Assembly (NCBI GenBank): GCA_907163375.1
Contig: CAJQUW010009193.1
Span: 62,001 to 126,000, forward strand
Reading direction: 5' to 3'
Length of the DNA stretch: 64,000 nucleotides
Origin: Prostheceraeus crozeri
Lineage: Eukaryota > Platyhelminthes > Polycladida > Euryleptidae
Shown: positions 22,766 to 33,897 of the stretch, piece after piece
Layout: each line of letters opens with the position of its first letter
How positions within the stretch are numbered: the stretch's first letter is position 1
Notes under the pieces: model-generated
What the model saw: only the letters and a program-made list of their open reading frames with translations
Told to the model about the DNA's origin: nothing
The model's database searches: none
Made by a program: the position numbers and the translations under genes

Positions 22766-23249
22766 TCCTGAAATTGTCTCTACTAACGTCTATAATTGGC
22801 TCATTTTTTGCTACTAAACCTCTACACTGAATTCACTAAAATAAATGCTGTTCTACATGATGATTTGTTACACGACGGCCATGCACAAGCATGCACTCCT
22901 TCGATTCCATGTCTTCTAACAACATCGAGTGCTAGAGCTCGAGGACATGAAATCGAAGTCGTGCCTGCATGCATATACAAGGCCATGTGTAACAATTAAT
23001 TATGTTGATGCACTCTTCATTGGTCTGGGCCTTTGGCCTCAATAATATCGTACAGAAACTTACAAGTACATGCCTAAAATACAACATAGGCTGGTATTGA
23101 ATAAATAGGAGCATTGATGAAAGACACGAATTGAGAACTTTATTGTTAACATAAAAACCATAAAAACAACAAGCTACATGTATCGGGTACCACGACAAAC
23201 TTCACCGCACCACAAAGTACAATCAGAGCAGAGAGGAATCATACAAATA

Positions 23250-25388
23250 CTACACATCATCATCATCATCCTCATCGGCCCCTCTGGCTGCAGCCTCTTG
23301 CTGAGGTGGAGGTTTCCCTTCAGAAACAATCTGTTCAAAATTCTGTTCAAAATTGTCATCACTGAGACAATCCCTCTTCGGCCTCAGTACGTCTCCAGCC
23401 ACGCTGAAGAGACGCTCTACTCCTGCAGAGCTAGGGATCCCGGTATTGTACTTTATGAAAAGTGTTATTCAGTGGGCCCTATGCTTCGCAGGGAAGTGCG
23501 ACTTCTTCACAGTTGCCTGAAAAAAAAACACATACATCATTGCAATCTTACATGTACACATTCTGCAATTACACATTACAATGCACCGAATTATCACTTG
23601 CTTGTACACGGTATGCTCATGGTGCATGAAAAAACATGGCAAGACTTTAAACACATTGTTAGGCCTACCTCCTTGCTCCTCTTCCACCCTTGCAGCTCCT
23701 TTTTGAGGTCTTCCTGCAGGTTATTGTCGCGGTTTTCCTCGGTTCCATCCTCACACTCGCAGAGCTCGGCAAAGGGGTCATCGCCGACCTCCTGATGCTC
23801 CTTCATCGTAACTTGGTTTCCCCCCTCTCCCGCCTCCTCCTGTCTGACGAGCGCCGTCATCTCTTTTAGGATCCTCATGGATATCTCCTCCTTCATATGC
23901 GGAGCCATGGAGCCGAACGTCGACATCCCGTAGTTTGGATGAAGGGCAGATGCCATGAGGAGATCCATGTTTCTAAACATGGAGCTGAATCTGTAAAGCA
24001 AAGTAATTAGTTTAAACACGTAGCGGGACATGTGCATGTACTTATTGCCTATACCAGGGATCGGTAGGCAATTTAGGCCACCATATAGGCCGTGTCAGGG
24101 CCAGGGATCAAGAAGGCACACTAGGACAGAGAAAACAGGGAGAGGCTACAATGCTCCTGTGAGGAAAATATTGATTTACTAACCATCAAAACAAATCAAT
24201 CGGAAGCATAATACTTCTTTGAGACAGAGTCAACGTCCATTGATGATAAATTTGGCTCCTAAATTTGCGAGAACCTGTATAGTAAAGAAAGGGAACAAAA
24301 CTACACAGCACAAGAAATATGCATGTGTACATTTAAAGCTGACATTATTAGCACTAGCTAGGCCTGACAGGCTAGCACCTAACAAGGCCGAACTGGAACA
24401 CTGAATAGGCCATTTATGTCGGAGTTTGCGCGACTCCTGGCTTATAGAAAAAGGTAAGCACCGCAAACATTAAACAGAGAATAAAATACCGGTACCTCTT
24501 TATGTTACAGAATATAGGTGAAGTTGTTGAATTTGTAGGCCTACCTGTTGTCAAATCCTCCTTTGTTGCCCTCTTGTCGGAGGAGGGCGCGCACCAAGGG
24601 CTGTGCATAGATGAGGGCCTGGTCCCTTTGCGATTCCTCCATGCGCTCCAGCGCCACTTTCATGAGAGTGAGGTTGGGAAGCAGTGCACCAAGGTAGGCG
24701 TTCTGCTCCGCCTGTAGCCGGTCCAGACAGTTGGCGACTGGCCTCATGACTTTGCAGAACTCATGCAGCACCTGGTGATAACGTAAAAAACTCATTAAAT
24801 TGATAGCATAGCAGGCACTAAAACTTGTAAACCAAAAGCAAAAACAAAAACATTATTATCTACATGTAGGCTCATCTCAGCTAAAATGAAATTTGCATCA
24901 GACTACTTTGGTACTTTACCTGTCTGTCCTGGTCGTCGAAGCCGCTGAAGGACTTCCTGCTCCGGTTGGCGCCCCCCTCGTTCCGTAGAACTTCATTGAC
25001 GGCCTCCAGGCGAGCGTCGTCGTTCATGACGCACTGTAGCAGCACGCTGCACGCGTCATACAGAGAGTTCCATCTGTTGGTAAAGTGAATATTGTTTAAG
25101 AAATGGATGAGGGGGCTGGAAATACCACATCCAGGCGCAATCACAAGGTGTGGCTGGTCGAGTCAATGGCTTGACTACCTGAGCGGCTGTCGGCCTCTAA
25201 CTCACTACCCAGGGACATGAGGGAATTCGAGTGGGAGACGGGGGGAACGTCTGCAGATCCCGAACTTTCAGAAATGTTCCGCTTCTTCTCTTGAGTCACA
25301 CCACTACTCCTGTTCTCAACACGGAAGAAGTCCTCCATACATGTAGTCCTCTTGCGTGACATATTGCAGTCCTCTTGACGCTGAAACT
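23250..25388 (-). pseudogene. hAT transposase, five recognisable exons, incomplete
   Basis: On the minus strand the exons, bounded by good AG/GT sites, are about 25388-25141 (unassigned Ser-rich head beginning MSRKRTTCMEDFF), 25073-24920 (WNSLYDACSVLLQ), 24771-24545 (VLHEFCKVMRPVANCLDRLQ, then ALLPNL), 23990-23669 (FSSMFRNMDLLMASALHPNY) and 23516-23250 ([19 protein letters not shown], ending in a poly-Asp tail). These are the RW, LQ, LHP and dimerisation motifs of hAT transposases in the right order. In the last exon a TGA stands in frame near 23470 where Trp is expected, and most of the N-terminal half, with the BED finger and the first catalytic Asp residues, was not found. The copy therefore looks inactive but little decayed. 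The donor of the first exon is not certain. Confidence 0.8.
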
Positions 25389-26696
25389 GAAACAAAAAAA
25401 TCAGTGATTTTATTTTGATATATCCTCGGCTATGACAAAATAAATAATACACATGCTTGTATACAGCAGATGTAGCTGCAATGATATAACCTTAAAATTC
25501 TTGCGATCCCGAAATTTACAAGACAGCTAAATATAACGCATATATACATGTAGTTTCATTGATACAGCGTCTTATAAGCACATGTATGTGTATGTATTTT
25601 ACTAGACTCTGCAGGATGATGGTAAACATGTTGGCAGACAATGAAAAAAATGATGATCGTCGACTTTATCAGCTTAATTGAAAAGTGCGCGCTCAAAAAA
25701 CGCAATCTATAAATAAGTATTTACATGTAGCCTACTTAGTGTGGCCCATAGTCTCAGTATACCACCATGGTGAAGGATGACGATCGGATTGCACTTGTCT
25801 CTTAGACGTAAATAGCATGTAGCAATTTGCAACTCCCAACTCATGTCCAAGCCTGACAAGCAAAGTCCAAAATTATAATGTAGCTATCTGTGGGACCTCA
25901 CTCGTAACGTATGAACATCGAGGGACAATACACTCATCATTGTACCTAGCTAGCTACTGGATAAGACCTATATAGGTTCGATAATTTTGCCAGCCTAATC
26001 AATAATCATATCAATAGACTAAACAACAATTCAATGTTCTTCTTGTTCTGCGTCCTTGGCTGATGAAGTTCTAGCGGCGTCGCTCTTAGAAATACCAATT
26101 AGCCCTACCGGTAATTATTTAATTGCACCCTAACTATGCTACGGTATGCCTACATTGCACATAATTTTAAAGTACATGCGTAAGATGAAATAAAAATTTA
26201 ATAATTAATGTATTTGCAACGTAAACAATAGATATCAATTGGGCTATTCCATCAACCCCATCCCGTGGGTACGTCGATTTATCGACAAGCTAATGCGGTA
26301 TACTGCAGCATAATAGAGCGTGTAGTGTTCATTAAAGTTGCTAAAAAATTGAAAAAAATTAATGTAGTGCTCATTACAGTTGCTAAAATACTGAAGGGAA
26401 TTAATATGTCCACGGCACCGCAATTCGAAAGTTAAGGAAATCATATTGTTGTATAAACTTACGATACATACGTATATCTACACGGCTGGAAATAAATGTC
26501 TATAAACGTAGGGTAGGTCAAGTGCCAAGTGATCTACATATAGGCATATGTACGTGCAATGCCTACGTACAATGTAGGCTACATTATCAGTCTACTCTAG
26601 AAACTATGAAAGATAGTTATCTACAAGTATGTCATCGTCGCTTTATATTGTCCAGCCTGCGCTAGCCTTATGATGTGACTGACATTGACTGTGCTA

Positions 26697-26760
26697 CAGT
26701 GGCGTAGCGTGAGTTTCTTGCGCCCGGATGCGAGATACTCATTTGGCGCCCTCAGCCTCC
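26697..26760 (+). repeat. Possible solo hAT end
   Basis: CAGTGGCGTAGCG at 26697-26709 has the form of a hAT terminal repeat and is followed by GCGCCC-type sequence usual behind such ends. No matching right end (CGCTACGCCACTG) was seen to the right, so it is at best a truncated end. Confidence 0.3.
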
Positions 26761-26837
26761 GTGTTAACCATCTTTGAATCCTCCCAAATTTGAGCAGGGG
26801 TTCGTTCCCCTATCAGGGAGACCAATTCCCCGGCGTT

Positions 26838-26932
26838 CATCTCATTAGAAATGAGAATGGTCAATCAGAATTGCTAAAATAAAACAATCATCTCATTGGA
26901 AATGAGAAGGGTCATTGGTCAATCCAAATTGA
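26838..26932 (+). repeat. Short tandem duplication of a hairpin unit
   Basis: Two approximately 45-bp units each hold a small palindrome of the form CTCATT-(A/G)GAAATGAG followed by GGTCAAT. They are directly repeated with a few changes. Confidence 0.5.
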
Positions 26933-27686
26933 TAATCATTAACAAGAGATTTAAAAAATTGTGCGACTAGTTGTCCTAGTTGTTTACCACAGAGTATGGG
27001 CCTGGCCTACACAAAAGGTAAATATAGGAACTATATTTTCCTTTTTTTATGCATATGCGACGTATTTTTCTACTCTTATAGACGATGAGGATTTAAAAAC
27101 ACTACTCGACTGCTTGCAGTCTAAAAAGGTACGATTTTGGAAAACACTGTGTTAAATGAATGTTGGTAGTTTCTCATGAATATGCGCATACATAGTATGA
27201 TTAATAGATTATAAAAACGTTGCATGATGAGCTGATTGAACGTTCGATGGTAGGAGACAAATGCACTTTATCACTTGATGAGCAATACCGACTGACACCG
27301 ACTGCCATCTAGACGCGAAGAAAAAATGATTCTCATTGAAACGTTCAAATACGGCTGTCAAGGGCCAATCCTCTTTACATCTTATTCGACAACTTACCTC
27401 AGTGAGGTCGACGTCATACTTGCTGTCCATGGATGACGACTATTTCGAAGCTAATCGATGCGAAAGGCTTTGTGTGAATGCACGCGCACACACGCAGGAT
27501 CAGAAGTCGAGGCACATACTGCGATGAGTGAAAATGAAACAATCTCATGCTTTTATTAACGAGTACTAATTCAGTAGAAATGTACCAACTCGCTGTTCAA
27601 CTTACCTTCATCTAACCCTTTAAATCGTAGATGACCTCAACGAGGAATCGGAACGGGATCGCGCATTGATATTCTACATGCAACTG

Positions 27687-28415
27687 CAGGCCCGCGGGAA
27701 CGATTATTTTCTAGGGGGTGCAGATCAAGATTACGTAACCATCCCGAGCTTACTACTTTTAAAATGAGTTCATGCAACGCGTAATTGCTATAGTTAGATA
27801 TAAAAAAATTCATCAAAAAATGTATGAACAATTAGCACTATATATTTACAGATAATTCATCACGCTTATCATAGCGAACCAAACACCGCATGTCGCTCTG
27901 GCGTTTTTTTTCACAAAGTCAGTCATGAGTTCTTTCAGAACGTCCTGATCACAAAGAAGATCACTGTGGCTGGCTATGACAGCCAAGTGTGACAAACGTT
28001 TTTGTGTCATACTGCTACGTAGCCAAGTCTTCAATCGTCGAAGCAGGGAAAATGTGCGCTCCGATGCAGCAGTGCTGACTGGCAGTTATTTTGTCTGACA
28101 AAATTTGTACTGATTGAATCGTAAGCTGACATTCTCTTAATATATATTTTCTCTTGTGTCGACCGGCTTCGCTCGCCAACAAAGGCGAGCGAAGCTGACA
28201 AGTTTTACTCGCGTGCGCATTCTGTGCAACGACAAACCAGTAAGGGAAAGCACGGGCAGTGACATAGGCTGGCTGCAGAAGCATAGAAAAGCGCTATCGC
28301 ATGCTCACTAAAGTCAATCACTATAGCAGTGATAACATTGAGGGTGCTACGCACCCTCGATCTATTTATTGGGGGTGCAACCACACCCCCTGCACCCCAC
28401 GTTCCCGCGGGCCTG
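27687..28415 (-). mobile_element. Small hAT nested inside the larger hAT
   Basis: A perfect 16-bp terminal repeat CAGGCCCGCGGGAACG bounds 729 bp. CATGCAAC (27677-27684) lies two bases outside the left end and CATGCAAG (28416-28423) directly follows the right end, a 7/8 match consistent with an imperfect target duplication. GGGGGTGCA-type words follow both TIRs. The TIR resembles that of the hAT at 1986-3073, and both keep only the same C-terminal transposase piece. It is a deletion derivative that needs an enzyme supplied in trans. Confidence 0.82.
27846..28060 (-). pseudogene. hAT transposase C-terminal fragment in the nested element
   Basis: Read on the minus strand, RRLKTWLRSSMTQKRLSHL is the conserved end of hAT dimerisation domains of the MYM/DUF4371-like type. 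It is followed by a helical tail (DQDVLKELMTDFVKKNAR). It corresponds to the fragment at 2329-2553, where LRRLKTWICPRMTQQRL is seen. Only this C-terminal part remains. No catalytic region was found between the element's ends, which fits its 0.7-kb size. Confidence 0.8.
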
Positions 28416-28594
28416 CATGCAAGAGTTGTGAACTATCAAGCACTGTGTGGTGTCAAGGTGTGATCCCCTTAATAGAGCTTAGTAATACCCGATGCAATTC
28501 CAATTGACGCTTTTAAGAGTCACATTCGAGCAGTTAATTCTAATCGTAGAATGTTTGTCTAATAAGCCAAAGAAACTTTTGTTTTTTAAAAAAA

Positions 28595-28735
28595 TTATCG
28601 CTTTATCGTTATCGCAGGAAAATTTAAAGCGATAACGATAAACGATAAATTTTGCGATTCTTTGCGATAAACGATAAGCGATAAATTTTCGGCCAGTCCG
28701 ATATTATCGCTTTATCGCTTTATCGCTTCATTTAT
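28595..28735. repeat. Right subterminal array of the CGATAA word
   Basis: CGATAA and its complement TTATCG are repeated about ten or more times, just inside the right TIR of the 6.1-kb hAT and matching the left array in inverted orientation. Confidence 0.8.
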
Positions 28736-28752
28736 CGGAACGCCCACCACTG

Positions 28753-31226
28753 CTGATTTGTACATGTGCAGATCTGATCGGTCATATCGTAGAGGAGGTG
28801 GAGTAGCGATATATTTACATTCATCATATTCATTTGTTGATGTAACCCATACGTATGCCGTTATAAATGACATTGACCTTCTTGTCATTGATAATTCTAC
28901 TCTGAAGATGTTTCTTCTATGTATTTACATTCCACCTCATTGTAAATCAAATGTTCTCTTTGATGTGCACACTTTAATACTTCGTATCATTGACGATTTA
29001 TTATGTACAAAGCCTTCGTATGGTGCTATTATTGTCGGCGATTTTAATCATTTTAAGATTGGAAACTTATGTGATGAGTTGGATTTTGTGGATCTTGTTC
29101 AGAAGCCTACACGGAAGAGTAATGTAATTGATCATATTGTTGTTTCTAAATATCTTTCTGATATTTACGACACCAATTGTTTAGTCTATGATTCCCCTAT
29201 TGCCACAGCAGATCATTTTATGTTGACTTGTTCACCAAAGAACTTGGTTCCAACTGACATTCATAATTCGATAAGGCTTCACAAAGATTATGATTTTCGA
29301 CAGTCTAACTCGGCCTATCTGTTTCATGTGGTTTCTCAAGTTAATTGGGTCTCATTATTGGATTCTTTCGATAACGTGGACTCTCAGTGACATGCCTTTC
29401 AAGAGAAGCTAACCTATTTGATAGAAATATGTTTCCCAACCACGTATGTCCCAATAACGCGATCGGATAAGGAATGGATGACTCCATTGACGAAGAAGTT
29501 AATAAATGATAGTTGGGCGGCCTACAGAGCGCAAAATTGGAGTTTATATAACCATTTGAAAGCGAAAGTGGCTCGAGCAAAAAAGATATGGGCAGAAAAA
29601 TGCATGTCGTCAGCAAAAGGAATGTGGAGGGCGGTTTCAAATCAACGGAAAAATCAGCAGGATCCTTTACTAAAACTAACTGCAGATCATGGGTCAGTTG
29701 AAAGTTTATTGGAGCATTTGGTTTCAAAAGTTTCTTCCTTGTATAATAGCAGTGATATTTCGAACCCTGTGTCAACATTTGATACTCTTGACGATTATTG
29801 GACTGCATTTATTTCACCCAAGGGGGTTTTGGAAAGTCTACGGATCGTTAATACCAGTAAAGCCAGTGGAGATACCATGCCAACCAGAATTTATAAGGAA
29901 TTGGCTTAAATTCTGTCAGCGCAATTGTCAATGATTATAAACCAATCAATTGAAAATCGCACAATACCACAAGAATGGAAATGTACAATACTTGTACCAG
30001 TTCCAAAAACTAACCCACCGAGTACGGAGAAAATGCGTTACCTAAGTCTTCTGTCAACACCAGCAAAGATAATGGAGAAACTTATCCTACGAAAAACGAA
30101 ATCTATTTTTCTCGACGCATTCGGACAGACTCAGCATGGTTTTAGACCCGGTGCATCAACTACAACGGCGTTGATACGCACAGTTCACACAGCATCTAAG
30201 TTCTTTGATGAGCGAAAATATTTTGGCAGTGGTATCTTGAGCTACGACTTATGCAATGCATTTAGCTGTATTAATCATCGCCTTGTTTTAGAAAGGTTTC
30301 ATGAGTTGGGCTTCCCCAATGGATTTCTGATTTGGCTCAGGTCATATTTTTGTGATCGCTCAGCACGTCTAAAAATAATGAACTTGAAATCTGAACCCAT
30401 TCAAATGAGGACTGGTGTGCGCCAGGGCTCCGTCTTGGGACCGATGATATTTGCTGCTTTTGTCGGAACTTTCTGTGGTTCTTCACCATCCACAGAAGTT
30501 GTGAAATATGCAGATGATTTTACACTCATAATTCCCCTAACATCAGAAGAACCAAAAGCGCTTACAGGATTGATCGTTAATGAAACTACTAATTTGAATA
30601 TATGGTGCGAAAACAATCAGATGAGACTAAACACCACAAAATCTAAGGTGTTGCTGATTACTCGGTATCCTGTTTTCTTACAGAGATCGCTTCCAATACA
30701 GCAAGTTCACAAGATGAAGCTCCTTGGTGTTACATTGTCAGAGGACCTTAGCTGGAAAGAACATTTCAAACATCTGAAAACGAAAGCCTGTCAGCGTATT
30801 CATATCATTAGACGCCTCAAGCCTCTTTTATCTCCATGTGATCTCCATGTAGTGTATACAGCATTGATTCGTTCTCCTTTTGAGTATGCAAGTCCTGTAT
30901 TCGTTGGCATTAATAAAAAACAAAGTCACCTTATTCAGAGAATTGAAAATCGTGTACATAGAATCATGTATTGGACACCTGATGGCAATTGTGTCGACAG
31001 AATGTGCAGTTGTTCAAGTGAATCTTTAAATGAAAGACGTTTTCAAGCAGCATTGACGATTCATGAGACAATGGAATCAACACCGACTCACATCCTTCGT
31101 GATATTTTGCCAAGAAAACTGTTGTATTGTAATAAGTATGAAATGCCTTACACGCGCACCGAAAAATTTTCGAATACTTTTTTACCTGTAATAATACGTT
31201 TGAAGAATTCTTTGAAAAGTACATGA
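28753..31226 (+). pseudogene. LINE ORF2, second part: endonuclease remainder and CR1-type reverse transcriptase
   Basis: The frame resumes after the hAT as YMCRSDRSYRRGGGVAIYL and contains endonuclease motifs IYIPP, IIVGDFNHF and ADHFMLT. The reverse transcriptase follows, with TILVPVPKTNPP, GFRPGASTTTA, ILSYDLCNAFSCINH, GVRQGSVLGPMIF, active site VVKYADDF, and the thumb LLGVTLSEDLSWKEH. The ending segment (HRIMYW) and a stop at 31224-31226 are typical of CR1/L2-like ORF2. The whole part is in one frame. Only two stops interrupt it, TGA at 29388-29390 and TAA at 29907-29909, both explicable by single C-to-T changes. The 3' UTR is about 95 bp. No second enzyme domain after the reverse transcriptase was seen. 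Confidence 0.92.
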
Positions 31227-31320
31227 TGACATTGAACGGAATTTGTGAATCTGGGTGATGCATTTGTATGATGATTTCTATTTACTTATGAATAAACGCT
31301 TACTTACCTACTTACTTACT

Positions 31321-31860
31321 TTTTCAATTGAAATTTTCCCAATTGCGGACGAGACAATCTAAGGAGAGGCGACAGTTGGAAACGGATGCTGAAAATTGGT
31401 CAACATGATTAGCTGGACATAAACAAGTAATTTACTAAATTGTTATCGGCGCCTCTTACATTTTAATGAGCGTTCATCCTTGAGAATTCTTCTCAGACGC
31501 TTATGAGACGGCAACAACAATATGAGTTGTTTAATGCAATTTTGACAATGATGTAATCGTGCTGCAATGATCCTTATAATTCTGGAGGACATGGTTGTTT
31601 TATAGATAAACAGATAATAGCTGAAGATAAATAGATAATCTCTAACAGATGCTGTGTTGCTCAATAAAGGCTCTACGCCGGGATCTCATGTAATTATATC
31701 AAATAATGCACATTCAATGCTTCACCATTGCACTATTGTTTCAAAAGTGCACACACAATGTTTCATCATTGGAATCTAATGCAATTCAGATGCCCAATGT
31801 CATATCAAAATATTAGTAAAGAAGTGCAATAAAAGCAAGGCTGCCCAGATTCATTTTAGA
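31321..31860. other. Spacer after the LINE
   Basis: No domain or element end recognised. Several short direct words (TTCATCATTG, TGCACA) recur around 31.70-31.80 kb. Confidence 0.35.
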
Positions 31861-31884
31861 ATGAAGAATATTCATTTTGAGGGT

Positions 31885-31920
31885 CAAACATGTTTCAAGC
31901 AAAATTGCTCATCATCAGTA
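31885..31920 (-). ncRNA. Hammerhead-ribozyme-like motif (left arm)
   Basis: On the minus strand CTGATGA (31918-31912) is followed by a stem-forming GAGCAA/TTGCTT and GAAAC (31896-31892) and then ATGTTTGA. This is the CUGAUGA - stem II - GAAA core with a very short stem III (ACAUGU), the form described in Penelope-like elements. Self-cleavage is inferred, not shown. Confidence 0.6.
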
Positions 31921-32119
31921 ACAGGAGAAACTGATGTTACAATGAAATGGAGTTTATTTACAAAAGAAGGAAAGTGAATTACATTCCATCAGCTCTTAGG
32001 TCAGTACAGTTGATTTTTAGTGCATGGGTAGTCACCTAAGTTCTAACTACGTCACAAGTTGAAATTCATTAACATTTCGTCATTAATCTCGCGAATATGC
32101 ATAGGTTCAGCCAACTTTG

Positions 32120-32305
32120 TCAACCACGGCCCGGCTTAGTTCTATAAATAATTCTAAAATTCGCTTTGTTAGGAAAGTGTTCGTACATGCTTATTTCAGA
32201 AGCAGGTCTACCTTTCATATGTTCATTTATTCGAGTAATGAAATGCCTTCTTGTTTCTTCTACGTACACTGTAAATCGCTGGATACAAAAATCACATACA
32301 AACAT
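32120..32305 (-). pseudogene. GIY-YIG endonuclease fragment, Penelope-type
   Basis: On the minus strand a 61-codon open stretch contains VYVEETRRHFITRINEH, then SEISMYEHF and FRIIYRT. The pattern Y(V/I)G-T-R-(8)-R-x3-H, followed by the S.(I/V)..H segment, matches the GIY-YIG endonuclease of Penelope-like elements. Here the Gly of the Y-V-G motif is replaced by Glu, and the N-terminal GIY half is absent, so it is a decayed fragment. An AG precedes TGTACGTAG, and an intron or a copy boundary may lie there. The region just upstream (32265-32310) also recurs at 33236-33275 in inverted orientation. Confidence 0.5.
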
Positions 32306-33442
32306 ATACCACCAAAATCACATACAATTTGAAACTAACATTTGATACGAGATTCTCGCATGTTTACAGAGATTTGGTATACTTTTCATACGAAATCTTA
32401 CACTTTCGTATGTGATTGGTATAAAGCGATGCGAACTATTCTATCTGTGTTTGCCTGTTTTACACTGAAATGCGAGGTGTTGGTATGTTTTATATACGAG
32501 ACCCGATGCAAATTCATCCTCATTCGCATGCCTCTGGTATCTAGAACTTTAAGTCACATACCTAAAATATATATATAATATGTGTAATATAGTATATTAC
32601 ATACTACTGTCAAATAACTTGTTTCAGAAATACCAGTCGTTTTGATCCATACCATTTCTTTTTATAGCGTGATATTTAACTAGAGTACATTTATAGTGAA
32701 TTTTATGCTCTACGAGATATTCTTCGTTGCTACTTATCTAGCATCACTAACAGGACAGAAGCTTCACTTAATGAACCAAATTGATTAACATCAACTCATT
32801 CTAATAAAATTTTTCGTGCTATCATGTTGACTTATATATGTCAAACATAACTATTTTTGCGTTAATGAATTATAATGTGTTTTTATTTCATATTGATAAT
32901 ATGGTTAATTTCAAAATTACATAATGCATAATTGTTGATGGTTGAATACTTTATGATTATTTATGAAATGCCCTAGACTTACATGTATTAAAATCGAATT
33001 CAGTATTGAAAGTATGACTCTTGAATGTCATTATCTCACTACTTACAAAACAGTAGTAACATTAGTGTGGTCTTTATTGACAAAAGGCCTTAAATCAACA
33101 TATATTTGAAGTCATTGATGCTTTCCTTTAACATTGTGCTGGTAGGGCTTAGTATGTAAAGCATGCCACACTTGAAATAATATACGATAAGCATAGAAAT
33201 AGATACAAAAATTTACCAAAAAGTATGCATCATTCGTATGTGATTGGTACTGAGAGATTTACAGTGTACATTATGTAACTCAGACTCATATTTATAAACG
33301 ATTGTTATATTGTTGTTGACGCAGTTAGAACTTAGGTGAATCCATGTACTACAAATGTACCGACGAACTAAGAGCTGATGGAATGTAGCTCACTTTCCTT
33401 CTTTTGTCTATAAGTTTCATTTTATTGTAGCATCCGTTTCAC

Positions 33443-33480
33443 CTGTCACTGATGATGAGCAATTTTGCTTGAAACATGTT
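33443..33480 (+). ncRNA. Hammerhead-ribozyme-like motif (right arm)
   Basis: CTGATGA at 33449-33455, stem II GAGCAA(TT)TTGCTT at 33457-33470 and GAAAC at 33471-33475 followed by ATGTTTGA, the mirror of the motif at 31885-31920. Both arms keep the core without a change, while bases between them vary, suggesting past selection on the motif. Confidence 0.6.
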
Positions 33481-33684
33481 TGACCCTCAAAATGGATAGT
33501 TTCCATAATAAAATTATTAAAGAGGTTTTGTTGAATAACATCTCGTTTCATCAAAAAATGACATCTCGCTGCTATGTCAATACTTAGAGCTCATAGCTCG
33601 AACACCGTATTGTTCGTCGTCTTTCAACAGCATGAGAAAAGGAGGTCTTCGACTAAGTAGCTTTATCACGAAAATAAATCGTTT

Positions 33685-33892
33685 AACAGTATTCCAACCG
33701 CTCTCCATCATCAGGGCCTCCATGCACAACATGACATATCGACAATCGCGGCTACTGTGACCGATATTCTAGTCATGACAAATGAGGTAGCAAAGTAGAT
33801 GATGAGGATCACAGACCTTTTAATTACATAGATTGCGCGAACTAGCAGTACTACTACTGACTAATGAGGTAACTCGCGTTGAAATAGATGAC
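33685..33892 (+). repeat. Repeat R1, copy left of the DDE transposon
   Basis: About 208 bp beginning AACAGTATTCCAACCG and ending GAAATAGATGAC. Its direct copy begins at 37090, directly at the other end of the DDE transposon, with about seven differences. A third, inverted copy lies at 37325-37520. Confidence 0.75.
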
Positions 33893-33897
33893 ACGGT

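Larger units (their letters stand above)
22620..28752 (-). mobile_element. hAT transposon with CGATAA arrays, inserted in the LINE
   Basis: Both ends carry the TIR CAGTGGTGGGC, perfect over 11 bp. CTGATTTG is duplicated exactly at 22612-22619 and 28753-28760, an 8-bp hAT target duplication. Just inside each end are arrays of the words GATAACGATAA and GCGATAA (22632-22765, 28595-28735), in inverted orientation relative to each other. A multi-exon transposase lies on the minus strand at 23250-25388. The 25.5-28.6 kb part contains other material, including a nested small hAT (27687-28415). The expected N-terminal half of the transposase was not found. Confidence 0.92.
20930..31320 (+). mobile_element. 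CR1-type non-LTR retrotransposon (LINE), split by a hAT insertion
   Basis: Without the inserted hAT (22620-28752) and one target copy it is about 4.3 kb: a 5' leader from roughly 20930 (boundary uncertain), ORF1 at 21761-22446, an ORF2 with an APE-type endonuclease and a reverse transcriptase ending at 31226, and a short 3' UTR. The 3' end has an AATAAA-like word and a TTACTTACCTACTTACTTAC tail stopping at 31320, typical of the short tandem tails of CR1-like LINEs. ORF2 stays in one frame over 2.5 kb with two in-frame stops, so the copy is fairly young. Confidence 0.85.
31870..33510. mobile_element. Inverted-end element related to Penelope-like retroelements
   Basis: About 200 bp at 31873-32070 (from CATTTTGAGGGTCAAACATG to CACCTAAGTTCTAACTACG) is mirrored at 33300-33500 with near 85-90% identity by eye. 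Each arm contains a hammerhead-like core (separate entries). The body carries an antisense GIY-YIG endonuclease fragment. Penelope-like elements are known for inverted or tandem terminal copies, hammerhead motifs and GIY-YIG endonucleases, so these three together point there. No reverse transcriptase was found between the arms, so this copy is a remnant or a rearranged derivative. Confidence 0.6.

Noticed and set aside
26697-28415. A single hAT from the CAGTGGCGTAGC end to the right end of the nested element
   Set aside because: The two ends do not match each other; the nested element has its own perfect 16-bp pair.
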